54,595 bases of DNA from an uncultured Oscillospiraceae bacterium. GTDB lineage: Bacteria > Bacillota > Clostridia > Oscillospirales > Acutalibacteraceae. Made by a program: the position numbers and the translations under genes. The stretch lies in the NCBI GenBank assembly GCA_900543555.1, contig UQRL01000012.1:1-54595 (forward strand). The letters run 5' to 3'. Position 1 is the stretch's first letter; every line of letters begins with the position of its first letter. Under the pieces are notes generated by a model. It was not told the DNA's origin. It worked only from the letters and a program-made list of their open reading frames with translations, and made no database searches. This document shows positions 7,181 through 15,740 of this stretch, one piece after another.

Positions 7181-7477
7181 ATGGTTTGCAGGATGGATTC
7201 CCTGCGGGACAAGGAGGTCATCAATGTCAAGGACGGGGGCCGCATCGGCTTTGTGTGCGACGTGGAGGTGGACACCCAAGAAGCCCGCCTCACCGCCGTG
7301 GTGGTCTACGGAAAGCTGCGGCTGTTCGGCCTGCTGGGCCGAGAGGCGGACTTCGTCATCCCCTGGGGGGATATCGTCCTCATCGGGGAGGACACGGTGC
7401 TGGTGCGCTGGCAGCCCCCCGCCCAAAGCCAGCACCCGGGGACATTCAGCAAGCTGCTGGAAAAAATCGGCTTCTAA
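7181..7477 (+). CDS. YlmC/YmxH-family PRC-barrel protein
   Basis: A 98-residue protein matching the YlmC/YmxH family: the N-terminal MDSLRDKEVINVKDGGRIGF and the strand-rich core with GLLGREADFVIPWGDIVLIG form a PRC-barrel-like domain. In spore-forming Firmicutes members are often linked to sporulation, but the molecular role is not known. The ATG is chosen over longer open frame because GGGAGGAGG lies ten bases upstream. It precedes the rpsB promoter and shares no obvious operon with its neighbours. Confidence 0.8.
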   Translation: MVCRMDSLRDKEVINVKDGGRIGFVCDVEVDTQEARLTAVVVYGKLRLFGLLGREADFVIPWGDIVLIGEDTVLVRWQPPAQSQHPGTFSKLLEKIGF

Positions 7478-7523
7478 AGGCCGTTTTTCGCCGGGAGCCC
7501 CCGGTTTTCCGGCAAAAAAATCC

Positions 7524-7552
7524 TTGCTTCTCCCGGGGGCTTGTGCTATAAT
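7524..7552 (+). promoter_or_regulatory. rpsB: rpsB promoter with long structured leader
   Basis: TTGCTT at 7524-7529 and TATAAT at 7547-7552 are 17 bases apart, with TGC before the -10. The rpsB start follows about 143 bases later, so the mRNA has a leader of about 135 bases with several GC-rich inverted repeats (around 7590-7635). Feedback by S2 is known in other bacteria; whether this leader binds S2 is not shown. Confidence 0.7.
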
Positions 7553-7695
7553 ATTTCAGCAAAACACACGCCGCGCCTCGGTTTGGTGCCCGGGAGAGCC
7601 CCGGGTCTGCCCCGAAAAGACCGCGCGGCGGAGGCAAAGCCCGCGAAAAAATCTAACAACAGCCGGGCTTTCAAAACCAAGGAGGTATTTGTAAA

Positions 7696-8445
7696 ATGGC
7701 AGTCGTATCTATGAAACAGCTTTTGGAGGCCGGCGTACATTTCGGCCACCAGACCCGCCGCTGGAACCCCAAGATGGCCCCTTACATCTTCACCGAGCGC
7801 AACGGCATCTACATCATCGACCTGCAGAAGACCGTCCGCAAGCTGGAAGAGGCCTATAACTTTGTGCGCGACCTGTCCACCGAGGGCAAGAGCGTTCTGT
7901 TCGTGGGCACCAAGAAGCAGGCTCAGGAGTCCATCCGCGAGGAGGCCACCCGCGCCGGCGCTTTCTATGTAAACGCCCGCTGGCTGGGCGGCATGCTCAC
8001 CAACTTCGCCACCATCCGCACCCGCATCCAGCGCCTGGCGCAGCTGCGGAAGATGGAAGAGGACGGCACCTTCGACCTGCTGCCCAAGAAGGAAGTCAGC
8101 AAGCTGCAGCTGGAGATCGAGAAGCTGGAGAAGTTCCTGGGCGGCATTAAGGACATGAAGACCTTCCCCGGCGCCCTGTTCATCGTGGATCCCCGCAAGG
8201 AGCGCATCGCCGTTTCCGAGGCCCGCAAGCTGGGCATTCCGATCGTGGCTATCGTGGACACCAACTGCGATCCCGATGAGATCGACTACGTTATCCCCGG
8301 CAACGATGACGCTATCCGCGCTGTCAAGCTGATCGCCGGCGCCATGGCCGACGCCATCATCGAGGGCTGCGAGGGCCAGATGGGCGCCGCTGCCAAGGAA
8401 GAGGCCGATGCTGAAGAGGCTGGCGACATCAGCGTGGAAGAGTAA
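7696..8445 (+). CDS. rpsB: 30S ribosomal protein S2
   Basis: A 249-residue S2 protein with the family opening [19 protein letters not shown] and the signature block [20 protein letters not shown], followed by [21 protein letters not shown]2 joins the small subunit late and helps position S1 or mRNA. The acidic tail ([16 protein letters not shown]) is a common clostridial extension. AAGGAGG lies nine bases upstream of the ATG. It is followed by tsf after 92 bases, the standard bacterial pair. Confidence 0.98.
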   Translation: MAVVSMKQLLEAGVHFGHQTRRWNPKMAPYIFTERNGIYIIDLQKTVRKLEEAYNFVRDLSTEGKSVLFVGTKKQAQESIREEATRAGAFYVNARWLGGMLTNFATIRTRIQRLAQLRKMEEDGTFDLLPKKEVSKLQLEIEKLEKFLGGIKDMKTFPGALFIVDPRKERIAVSEARKLGIPIVAIVDTNCDPDEIDYVIPGNDDAIRAVKLIAGAMADAIIEGCEGQMGAAAKEEADAEEAGDISVEE

Positions 8446-8537
8446 GCGTCTCTCTGTTTTCGTCGTTTTTCGTATAAGAGTAGCTGAGAAGGCTGCCCCG
8501 GCGGGGAGCGCCCCGGGGGCGCGAAGAGAAAGGATGT

Positions 8538-9458
8538 TTGCAAATGAATTTTACCGCTAAAGACGTTGCCGCCCTTCGTGAGAAGACCGGCTGCGGCATG
8601 ATGGATTGCAAGAAGGCCCTCACTGCTTCTGAGGGCGATATGGAAAAGGCCATTGACTTCCTGCGGGAGAAGGGCCTGGCCGCTTCCGTGAAGAAGGCTG
8701 GCCGCATCGCCGCTGAGGGCGTGGCTTTCGCCACCGTCAGCGAGGACGGCAAGGTGGGCGTGGTCATCGAGGTCAACGCCGAGACCGACTTCGTGGCTAA
8801 GAACGCTGACTTCCAGGCCTTTGTCAAGACCTGCGCCGACACCGTCATCGAGCAGAATCCCGCCGACGTGGAAGCCCTGCTGGCTTGCAAGGCTGCCGGT
8901 ACTGAGGAGACCGTGGACGCCCTGCTGAAGGAGAAGATCCTCACCATCGGCGAGAACATCAAGATCCGCCGCTTCGCCCGCTATGAGGGCGCTGTCACCT
9001 CTTACGTCCACGCTGGCGGCCGCATCGGCGTTATCGTGAAGTTTGACACCACCAACGATATCGCCGCCACCGAGGGCTTTAAGGCCTATGCCCACAACGT
9101 GGCCATGCAGATCGCCGCCATGAACGCTGAGTACCTGGACGAGGCCTCCGTCCCCGCCGAGCGCGTGGAGAAGGAGAAGGAGATCCTGACCCAGCAGATC
9201 GTGGACGAGGGCAAGCCCGCCAACATCGCCGAGAAGATTGTGGCCGGCCGTCTGAACAAGTTCTTCAAGGAGATCTGCCTGGTGGACCAGGTCTATGTGC
9301 AGGACAGCTCCATGACCGTGAAGCAGTACACCGAGTCCGTTGCCAAGGAGCTGGGCGGCGACATCAAGATCGCTGCCTACACCCGCTTTGAGAAGGGCGA
9401 GGGCCTGGAGAAGCGCCAGGATGACTTCGCTGCCGAAGTGGCCGGCATGGTGAAGTAA
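8538..9458 (+). CDS. tsf: Elongation factor Ts
   Basis: A 306-residue EF-Ts, the nucleotide exchange factor for EF-Tu. The N-terminal UBA-like domain is clear (VAALREKTGCGMMDCKKAL), and the exchange motif TDFVAKN is present in VNAETDFVAKNADF. The start has AGAAAGGATG upstream. The rpsB-tsf spacer holds a strong GC hairpin (about 8495-8520) that could balance expression of the two genes. A terminator ends the unit at 9477-9514. Confidence 0.98.
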   Translation: MQMNFTAKDVAALREKTGCGMMDCKKALTASEGDMEKAIDFLREKGLAASVKKAGRIAAEGVAFATVSEDGKVGVVIEVNAETDFVAKNADFQAFVKTCADTVIEQNPADVEALLACKAAGTEETVDALLKEKILTIGENIKIRRFARYEGAVTSYVHAGGRIGVIVKFDTTNDIAATEGFKAYAHNVAMQIAAMNAEYLDEASVPAERVEKEKEILTQQIVDEGKPANIAEKIVAGRLNKFFKEICLVDQVYVQDSSMTVKQYTESVAKELGGDIKIAAYTRFEKGEGLEKRQDDFAAEVAGMVK

Positions 9459-9476
9459 GTTTTCCCAAAGCACAGC

Positions 9477-9514
9477 AAAAGAGCGAGTTCCAGAAATGGA
9501 GCCCGCTCTTTTTT
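9477..9514 (+). terminator. Terminator of rpsB-tsf
   Basis: AAAAGAGCG ... CGCTCTTTTTT with an imperfect inner stem and a T run after the second arm. Confidence 0.8.
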
Positions 9515-9586
9515 CTTCATGGGAACCGGCTTGTCAGCTGGGTGCGGAAAGAGGCAGCGGTTCCACGGCTTCCTTTCCCAGCATAG

Positions 9587-10096
9587 TCAATTTCGCTTCC
9601 GTGTCAAAACAGCGCCGGTAACTCCCCCTGCCAGGAGAAAGGGCCACACCCGGGCGAACAGCCATTCAAAGGAATGGTAGATAGTCCCCAACACAGCGGT
9701 TTCCGGGTCGCTGTAATCCCAGTGCTGGTAGGGGCTGTTCAGCAGGAGCAGGAGAGCGAGCAGTGCCACAACGGCCGCGCTGAACGCGATAAAGAGCCAG
9801 TGGATGACTTTCCTTCTGCTGCATTTTATCTGTGCCAGCTGCAAATTGATTACCTCCAGTTTTTCAGAAATGGCAGTCAAGCGGTCTGCGTCGGTTTCAA
9901 CGATCGTCTCTCCCAACAATGTGCTGACAGGCGTTTCCAGCGCTTCCGACAGAGCGATCAACAGGTCGGAATCGGGGACCGACAGCCCCTGTTCCCATTT
10001 GGAAACCGTCTGACGTACCACGTTCAGCTTTACCGCAAGCTCCTGCTGGGAAAGTCCCTTAGATTTTCGAACCGCCTTGATGTTTTCACTGAGCAT
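9587..10096 (-). CDS. XRE-family regulator with C-terminal membrane segments
   Basis: A 169-residue protein with an XRE helix-turn-helix at residues 3-60 (GLSQQELAVKLNVVRQTVSK), a short polar segment (RLTAISEKLEVINLQLAQI) and two hydrophobic segments (about 103-122 and 145-163) ending in TRKRN. The start at 10096 has AAAGGAGG seven bases upstream; the longer frame adds 22 residues without a signal. It sits in reverse orientation between tsf and pyrH, splitting a gene order that is usually unbroken. It shares layout with the protein at 5375-5908. Target genes are unknown. Confidence 0.8.
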   Translation of the reverse strand: MLSENIKAVRKSKGLSQQELAVKLNVVRQTVSKWEQGLSVPDSDLLIALSEALETPVSTLLGETIVETDADRLTAISEKLEVINLQLAQIKCSRRKVIHWLFIAFSAAVVALLALLLLLNSPYQHWDYSDPETAVLGTIYHSFEWLFARVWPFLLAGGVTGAVLTRKRN

Positions 10097-10292
10097 GGGG
10101 CGGCCTCCTTTCGTCCAACTCTCACTCCCATTATAGGCCGCGCCGCCCGTTGCCACAAGCAATGGGCGTTAACATTTCAGCGGAAATGCGAACAGCCGCC
10201 CGTAAGATGTAAATTTTTTGTAACGCCCCGCCGTTTTTCCCCATTCCAAAGGGAAGAAACGGGCCTTCCCCCGGAAAAGGATTTCTTTGCGC

Positions 10293-10336
10293 TTTACAAC
10301 CGGGGGTTTTTCATGTACAATAAGTGCGAATATAAT
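10293..10336 (+). promoter_or_regulatory. pyrH-frr operon promoter
   Basis: TTTACA (10293-10298) and TACAAT (10316-10321) are 17 bases apart with TG next to the -10; a second perfect -10, TATAAT, lies at 10331-10336. Either could start the pyrH mRNA. The reverse-strand XRE gene makes a new promoter necessary here. Confidence 0.6.
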
Positions 10337-10358
10337 CTGTAAAGCGGGGAGAGATACT

Positions 10359-11063
10359 ATGGCACTGAAATACAAGCGGGTCCTGCTCAAACTCAGCGGC
10401 GAGTCCCTGGCGGGGAAGGCCGGGCACGGCATCGACTTCGACACGGTCCTGGAGATCTGCAAGCCCATCAAGGAGATCGTGGACATGGGCGCAGAGGTGG
10501 CCATCGTGGTGGGCGGCGGCAACTTCTGGCGGGGCCGCTCCAGCGGCAAGATGGACCGCACCCGGGCCGACCACATGGGCATGCTGGCCACGGTCATCAA
10601 CGCCCTGGGCGTGGCCGACGGCCTGGAGCAGCTGGGCCTGGATGTGCGGGTGCAGACCGCCATCGCCATGCAGGAAGTGGCCGAGCCCTACATCCGCAAC
10701 CGGGCGGTGCGCCATCTGGAAAAGGGGAGAGTGGTGGTGTTCGGCTGCGGCACGGGCAACCCCTTCTTCTCCACGGACACCGGCGCGGCCCTGCGGGCGG
10801 CGGAGATCGAGGCCGATGTGATCCTGAAGGCTACCATGGTGGACGGCGTCTATGACAGCGACCCCAAAAAGAACCCCGGTGCCAAGAAGTATGACACCCT
10901 CAGCTACATGGACGTGCTCAACCAGAACTTGGGTGTGATGGATATGACCGCTGCCTCCTTCTGTAAGGACCGGAATATCCCCTTCCTGGTGTTCAGCATT
11001 GAGGACCCCCACAACATCGTCCGGGCGGTTTCCGGCGAAAAGGTGGGCACCTTGGTGCAGTAA
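10359..11063 (+). CDS. pyrH: UMP kinase
   Basis: A 234-residue bacterial UMP kinase of the amino-acid-kinase fold, making UDP from UMP and ATP. Seen are the phosphate loop [13 protein letters not shown], the glycine loop [12 protein letters not shown], the UMP-binding [20 protein letters not shown] and the ATP-side [15 protein letters not shown]. The ATG is preceded by GGGGAGAG. It opens the long unit running through frr, uppS, cdsA, dxr and rseP. Confidence 0.97.
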   Translation: MALKYKRVLLKLSGESLAGKAGHGIDFDTVLEICKPIKEIVDMGAEVAIVVGGGNFWRGRSSGKMDRTRADHMGMLATVINALGVADGLEQLGLDVRVQTAIAMQEVAEPYIRNRAVRHLEKGRVVVFGCGTGNPFFSTDTGAALRAAEIEADVILKATMVDGVYDSDPKKNPGAKKYDTLSYMDVLNQNLGVMDMTAASFCKDRNIPFLVFSIEDPHNIVRAVSGEKVGTLVQ

Positions 11064-11153
11064 CGCGGCTCCCTCAGGGAACGGGCGGGCACCCGTCCTT
11101 CCCGGCAGATATCCAAAGAACAAAGAATTTTCAACCGAAAGGATGAGACCCTC

Positions 11154-11717
11154 ATGGCAGAAATGAAGGACGTTTTCGCCAAGGCAGAAAGCAAAATGAA
11201 GAAGAGCATTGACCATCTGATGGAGGAGTTCGACTCCATCCGCGCAGGCCGGGCCAATCCCGCGGTGCTGGACCACATCATGGTCAACTATTACGACACC
11301 CCCACCCCCATCAACCAGCTGGCGGCGGTCTCCGTGGCAGAGGCCCGGGTGCTGGTCATCCAGCCCTGGGACATGAGCGTGCTGCGGGGCATTGAAAAGG
11401 CCATCCAGACCTCCGACCTGGGCGTCAACCCCCAGAACGACGGCAAGGTGATCCGCCTGGTGTTCCCGCCCCTCAACGAAGAGCGCCGCAGAGACCTTTC
11501 CAAGGAGGTCTCCAAGCTGGGCGAGGAGGCTAAAGTGGCCATCCGTTCCATTCGCCGGGACGCCATTGAAAAGCTGAAGGAAATGAAGAAGTCCGGGGAT
11601 ATCACTGAGGATGACCTGAAGCAGGCCGAGAAAAAGACCCAGGATTTGACCGACAAGTATGTGAAGAACGTGGACGAGTGCGCCCAGCGCAAAGAAAAGG
11701 AGATCATGGCCATCTGA
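11154..11717 (+). CDS. frr: Ribosome recycling factor
   Basis: A 187-residue protein that splits post-termination ribosomes together with EF-G. The family blocks are clear: ESKMKKSIDHLMEEFDSIRAG and ANPAVLDHIMVNYY, and the hinge-to-domain II region TPINQLAAVSVAEARVLVIQ. The C-terminal coiled-coil helix carries many K/E pairs. GAAAGGATGAG lies upstream. It is 90 bases after pyrH, the usual neighbour. Confidence 0.97.
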   Translation: MAEMKDVFAKAESKMKKSIDHLMEEFDSIRAGRANPAVLDHIMVNYYDTPTPINQLAAVSVAEARVLVIQPWDMSVLRGIEKAIQTSDLGVNPQNDGKVIRLVFPPLNEERRRDLSKEVSKLGEEAKVAIRSIRRDAIEKLKEMKKSGDITEDDLKQAEKKTQDLTDKYVKNVDECAQRKEKEIMAI

Positions 11718-11738
11718 GCCTGAAAGGGGGAAGAGGCC

Positions 11739-12476
11739 TTGGCCTTTCAATCGAAAGAGGATGGGGAGCGGGCGGCTTTGCGGCTGCCCGTTCACATCGG
11801 CATCATCATGGACGGCAACGGCAGATGGGCTAAAAGACGCTTTCTGCCCCGCTCCGCCGGCCATCGGGCAGGTGCGTCCAATTTTCGCACCATCACCCGC
11901 TATTGTTCACAAATCGGCATTAAGTATCTGACCGTGTACGCCTTCTCCACCGAGAACTGGAACCGCCCTGCCGACGAGGTGGGGGCTTTGCTGCGCCTGT
12001 TCAAAGAGTATCTGGAAGAGGCCCTGCGGGACTTTATGGATGAAAACATCCGGGTGCGCTTTATTGGGGATGTCTCCGCCTTTCCAGAGGAGCTGCGACA
12101 GCTCATCCACGAGGTGGAAGAGGCTTCCTCTGTAAAGACCGGTATGGTGCTGAACCTGGCCATGAACTACGGAGGCCGGGCGGAGATCACCCGGGCGGCC
12201 CGGACCTTTGCCCAGGAGGTGGCCGCGGGAAGGCGGCGCCCGGAGGACTTGACCGAAGAGGGGTTCGCCCAGTATCTCTACACCGGCGGCCAGCCCGACC
12301 CGGACCTGATCATCCGCCCCAGCGGGGAAGAGCGTCAGTCTAATTTCCTGCTGTGGCAGGGGGCTTATGCGGAGTTTGTCTACTTCGACATCCTCTGGCC
12401 GGACTTTAAAACCAGCGACCTGGACGAGGCCATTCGGATCTATTCCACCCGCCAGCGCCGCTTTGGGGGCGTGTAA
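11739..12476 (+). CDS. uppS: Isoprenyl transferase (undecaprenyl diphosphate synthase)
   Basis: A 245-residue cis-prenyltransferase that builds the C55 lipid carrier for wall synthesis. The catalytic aspartate is Asp25 in HIGIIMDGNGRWAKRR, and later blocks YLTVYAFSTENWNRP and DLIIRPSGEERQSNFLLWQ are typical. The start is a TTG at 11739 with AAAGGGGG nine bases upstream, giving the normal N-terminal length. It is 21 bases from frr and precedes cdsA, the usual order. Confidence 0.95.
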   Translation: MAFQSKEDGERAALRLPVHIGIIMDGNGRWAKRRFLPRSAGHRAGASNFRTITRYCSQIGIKYLTVYAFSTENWNRPADEVGALLRLFKEYLEEALRDFMDENIRVRFIGDVSAFPEELRQLIHEVEEASSVKTGMVLNLAMNYGGRAEITRAARTFAQEVAAGRRRPEDLTEEGFAQYLYTGGQPDPDLIIRPSGEERQSNFLLWQGAYAEFVYFDILWPDFKTSDLDEAIRIYSTRQRRFGGV

Positions 12477-12591
12477 CTCCCCCCTACAGCCTAGCAGAAT
12501 TTTTTCAAGAAATGATCTGCCATAGGCTTTTTTTGGGAATGAATTGGGAATTTTATTTTCAGAGAAGAAAAACCTGTAAAGGGATGTTGCT

Positions 12592-13413
12592 ATGAAACAG
12601 CGGATCGTATCCGGGGCCTGCCTGGTGCTTTTTGTGGCGGCCATTGTGGTGTTCAACCACTCTTTTCCTCTGGCGCTGAACATTGTTGTGGCCCTGGTCT
12701 CCGCCGCGGGCGTGTTTGAGCTGGTGAAGGCCATGGACCTCACCCGGAAGTGGTTTCTCTGCGGCCCGGCGCTGCTGGCCGCCGCTGTGATCCCCTTCTG
12801 CAATGAGGATGCGGAATTTTTGGCCTACTGCCTGTTCACGCTGCTGGTGTTTTCCGCCATGATTGTCTATCACAAAGAAACCACCTTTAAAGAGGTTGGG
12901 GTGCTTTACAGCATGGTGGTGCTGATCCCCAGCGCCCTGCAGTGCTTGGTTTCCCTGCGGGACCTGAGCCCAGACCACGGCATGTTCTATGTGCTCATTG
13001 CGGTGCTCGCCGCCTGGGTGGCGGATGCCGGCGCCTATTTCGCGGGCACGCTCTTTGGCAAGCACAAGCTCTGCCCAGAGATCAGCCCCAAAAAGACCGT
13101 GGAGGGGGCCATTGGCGGCGTGGTGGTGAACGTGGCCGTCATGCTGCTGTGCGGCCTGCTCTTTTCCGAGTTCTATTATCAGGGAACAGCCCATGCGGAC
13201 TATGGGGTGCTGTTTTTGATCGGCCTGTTCGGGGCGGTGCTGTCCATCCTGGGGGACCTGAGCTTTTCCATCATCAAGCGCAGCTGCCACATCAAGGATT
13301 TTGGCCAGGTCATCCCCGGCCACGGCGGCATTTTGGACCGCTTTGACAGTGTGATCTTTACCGCGCCGTTTGTGTACCTTTTGGTGGGATTTCTCCCCCT
13401 GGCAGGCGCATAA
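12592..13413 (+). CDS. cdsA: Phosphatidate cytidylyltransferase
   Basis: A 273-residue membrane enzyme that makes CDP-diacylglycerol from phosphatidate and CTP. It has about seven to eight hydrophobic segments and the CdsA signature in the last third: SPKKTVEGAIGG, then GDLSFSIIKRSCHIKDFG and PGHGGILDRFDS. The start has AAAGGGATG upstream. A 115-base gap after uppS contains no gene. It is 19 bases from dxr. Confidence 0.95.
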   Translation: MKQRIVSGACLVLFVAAIVVFNHSFPLALNIVVALVSAAGVFELVKAMDLTRKWFLCGPALLAAAVIPFCNEDAEFLAYCLFTLLVFSAMIVYHKETTFKEVGVLYSMVVLIPSALQCLVSLRDLSPDHGMFYVLIAVLAAWVADAGAYFAGTLFGKHKLCPEISPKKTVEGAIGGVVVNVAVMLLCGLLFSEFYYQGTAHADYGVLFLIGLFGAVLSILGDLSFSIIKRSCHIKDFGQVIPGHGGILDRFDSVIFTAPFVYLLVGFLPLAGA

Positions 13414-13432
13414 GCATAAGAGGGGGCGCACT

Positions 13433-14590
13433 ATGAAAAAATTATCGCTGCTGGGTTCTACTGGCTCTATCGGCACCCAGGCCCTTCAAGTGGTGCAAAA
13501 CCTGCGGGAGCAGGGAGAGAAATGGGAGGTTGCAGCCCTGGCCGCCCGCTCCAGCGTCAATCGGCTGGAGGAGCAGGCCCGCAAGTTCCATCCAGAAGTG
13601 GTGGCCGTCTTCGACGAGGGGGCGGCCCTTTCCCTGCGGCAGAGCCTGCGGGATACGGACATCCAGGTGCTCTCCGGCATGGAGGGCCTGTGTGAAGCTG
13701 CCGCCTGGCCGGGAGCGGACCTCACCCTGAACGCGGTGGTGGGCATGGTGGGCCTGCAGCCCACCCTTGCGGCCCTGCAGACGGGGAAGGCCCTGGCCCT
13801 GGCCAACAAAGAGACCCTGGTGGCGGGTGGCGCCATCGTTATGGAGGCTGCCCGGAAGAGGAACCTGCCCATCCTCCCGGTGGACAGCGAGCACTCCGCC
13901 ATTTTCCAGTGCTTGCAAGGCTGCCCGGAGCGGGGCGCCCTGAAGAAACTGGTGCTCACCGCCTCGGGTGGGCCCTTCTTCGGCAGGAGCCGCCAGGAGC
14001 TTGCGGGGGTCACCCGGGAGCAGGCCCTGCGCCACCCCAATTGGGACATGGGGGCCAAAATCACCATCGACTCCGCCACCATGATGAATAAGGGCTTAGA
14101 GGTTATGGAGGCGTCCTGGCTTTTTGATCTGCCGGAGCACCGCATCGAGGTGGTGGTCCACCGGGAGAGCGTCATCCACTCCATGGTGGAGTATCAGGAC
14201 AACGCGGTGGTGGCCCAGCTGGGGGTGCCGGACATGGCGGTGCCCATCCAATACGCCCTCACCTATCCCCGGCGGATGCCTTCCCCCGCGGGAGAGCTGG
14301 ACCTGTGCGCCCTGGGAAAACTCACCTTTTATCCGCCGGATCGGGAAGCGTTCCCCTGCCTGGAGCTCTGCCGGGAGGCTTTGCGCCGGAGCGGTCTGGT
14401 GCCTGCTGCGGCCAACGGTGCCAACGAGCAGGCTGTGGCCCTATTTTTAGAGGGGAAGATTGGCTTTTTGGATATCCCCCGGCTGGTGGAGGCCGCCATG
14501 GACCGTCAGGATCCCGGCGTGGTCACCTTGGAAGCGGTTCTGGAAGCGGATCGAGAGGCGCGGGCTTTTGTGGCAGGTGCGGCACACTGA
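13433..14590 (+). CDS. dxr: 1-deoxy-D-xylulose 5-phosphate reductoisomerase
   Basis: A 385-residue enzyme of the MEP isoprenoid pathway, making 2-C-methyl-erythritol 4-phosphate with NADPH. The nucleotide loop is LLGSTGSIGTQ at the N-terminus; the metal and substrate region is PVDSEHSAIFQCLQ, with TASGGPFF and DSATMMNKGLEVMEA. The length is normal. The ATG is chosen because the family starts directly at this loop. It feeds the same pathway as ispG, found two genes later, and uppS uses the final products. Confidence 0.96.
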   Translation: MKKLSLLGSTGSIGTQALQVVQNLREQGEKWEVAALAARSSVNRLEEQARKFHPEVVAVFDEGAALSLRQSLRDTDIQVLSGMEGLCEAAAWPGADLTLNAVVGMVGLQPTLAALQTGKALALANKETLVAGGAIVMEAARKRNLPILPVDSEHSAIFQCLQGCPERGALKKLVLTASGGPFFGRSRQELAGVTREQALRHPNWDMGAKITIDSATMMNKGLEVMEASWLFDLPEHRIEVVVHRESVIHSMVEYQDNAVVAQLGVPDMAVPIQYALTYPRRMPSPAGELDLCALGKLTFYPPDREAFPCLELCREALRRSGLVPAAANGANEQAVALFLEGKIGFLDIPRLVEAAMDRQDPGVVTLEAVLEADREARAFVAGAAH

Positions 14591-14608
14591 TTTAAAGGAG
14601 ATGGTTCT

Positions 14609-15676
14609 TTGCAGATTCTGACGGCGGCTTTGCTGATTCTCATTGGCGTTTTGCTTTTTGGCTTTATCATTTTCTTTCACGAGCTGGGGCATTTCCTGCT
14701 GGCCAAGGCCTCGGGTATCCGGGTGAATGAATTCGCCCTGGGCATGGGGCCCAAGCTGTGGGGGTTCCAGCGGGGAGAGACGCAGTATTCTCTGCGCCTG
14801 CTGCCCATTGGCGGCTACTGTGCCATGGAAGGGGAGGACGAGGAGAGTCAGGATGTCCGCGCTTTTGGCAACAAGCCCGTGTGGAAACGCTTTTTAGTGG
14901 TCGCTGCCGGATCTGTCTTTAACATTGTTCTGGGCTTTTTCCTGATGATGATTGTTTTGGGCCAGCAAGAGGTGTTTGTCACCACCCAGATCTCTCAGTT
15001 CACTGAGGGCTCGGCCCTCCAGGCCGCTGGTGCCCAGGTGGGGGATGCCATTGTGGAGGTGGACGGCTACGCTATCTACACCGACCGGGATTTGTCCTTT
15101 GCCCTGGCCCTGGCGGACCCGGACGCCGTCTCCATGGTGGTAAAGCGGGAGGGCCAGCGGGTAGACCTAGGCACCTTTGCCATGCAGTCCCAGGTTTTGG
15201 AGGACGGCACCAAAATGGTTTCCCTGGATTTCTATGTGGAGCCGGAGGCCGTCACCTTTCTGGGCCTGGTGCGCCGTTCCGCCACAGATACCTTCTCCAT
15301 GGCCCGCATGGTGGTGGAGACCCTAAAGGGGCTGTTCACCGGGCGCTTTGGCCTCAACGATGTGGCGGGGCCCATCGGCACGGCTCAGGCCATTGGGCAG
15401 GCAGCCAGCGCGGGGCTTGCCCAGGGCTTTGGCCAGGCGGTGCTGAACATTCTGCTGATGATTGTGATGATTACCGTGAACTTGGGCATTGTGAACCTGC
15501 TGCCCCTGCCCGCTCTGGACGGAGGACGGCTGCTGTTCCTCGTTTGGGAGGGCGTCACCCGCCATCCAGTTCCCGCTAAGTACGAGGGTTATGTCCATGC
15601 GGCTGGCTTCATCCTGCTCATTGGGTTGATGGTGGTCATCGCCTTTCACGATATTTTCCGCATTGTCCAAGGATAG
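14609..15676 (+). CDS. rseP: Site-2 membrane metalloprotease RseP/RasP
   Basis: A 355-residue intramembrane zinc protease. The HExxH motif is at residues 24-28 (FFHELGHFLLAKASG) in the first membrane helix, a PDZ domain lies near 120-200, and the LDG motif LLPLPALDGGRLLF is near residue 300. In Firmicutes RasP cuts anti-sigma factors, signal-peptide remnants and FtsL. The start is TTG at 14609 with AAAGGAG upstream. It closes the unit that begins with pyrH, as a terminator-like hairpin follows. Confidence 0.94.
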   Translation: MQILTAALLILIGVLLFGFIIFFHELGHFLLAKASGIRVNEFALGMGPKLWGFQRGETQYSLRLLPIGGYCAMEGEDEESQDVRAFGNKPVWKRFLVVAAGSVFNIVLGFFLMMIVLGQQEVFVTTQISQFTEGSALQAAGAQVGDAIVEVDGYAIYTDRDLSFALALADPDAVSMVVKREGQRVDLGTFAMQSQVLEDGTKMVSLDFYVEPEAVTFLGLVRRSATDTFSMARMVVETLKGLFTGRFGLNDVAGPIGTAQAIGQAASAGLAQGFGQAVLNILLMIVMITVNLGIVNLLPLPALDGGRLLFLVWEGVTRHPVPAKYEGYVHAAGFILLIGLMVVIAFHDIFRIVQG

Positions 15677-15687
15677 CAAACAAACCA

Positions 15688-15716
15688 GGGGGCCCGGCAG
15701 CCGGGCCTCCCTTTTT
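15688..15716 (+). terminator. Terminator-like hairpin between rseP and ispG
   Basis: GGGGGCCCGG / CCGGGCCTCCC with one bulge, then five T. It may cause partial termination, since ispG follows only 25 bases later with no clear new promoter. Confidence 0.6.
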
Positions 15717-15740
15717 GAAAGACTGGGAAAGGGGAACCAT

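Noticed and set aside
8286..9473. A 395-codon open frame antisense to tsf
   Set aside because: Low-complexity Leu/Gly/His/Asp composition typical of shadow frames; the forward tsf gene is certain.
10311..11864. A 517-codon open frame antisense to pyrH and frr
   Set aside because: Shadow of two certain genes; composition rich in His, Gly and Asp without a fold.
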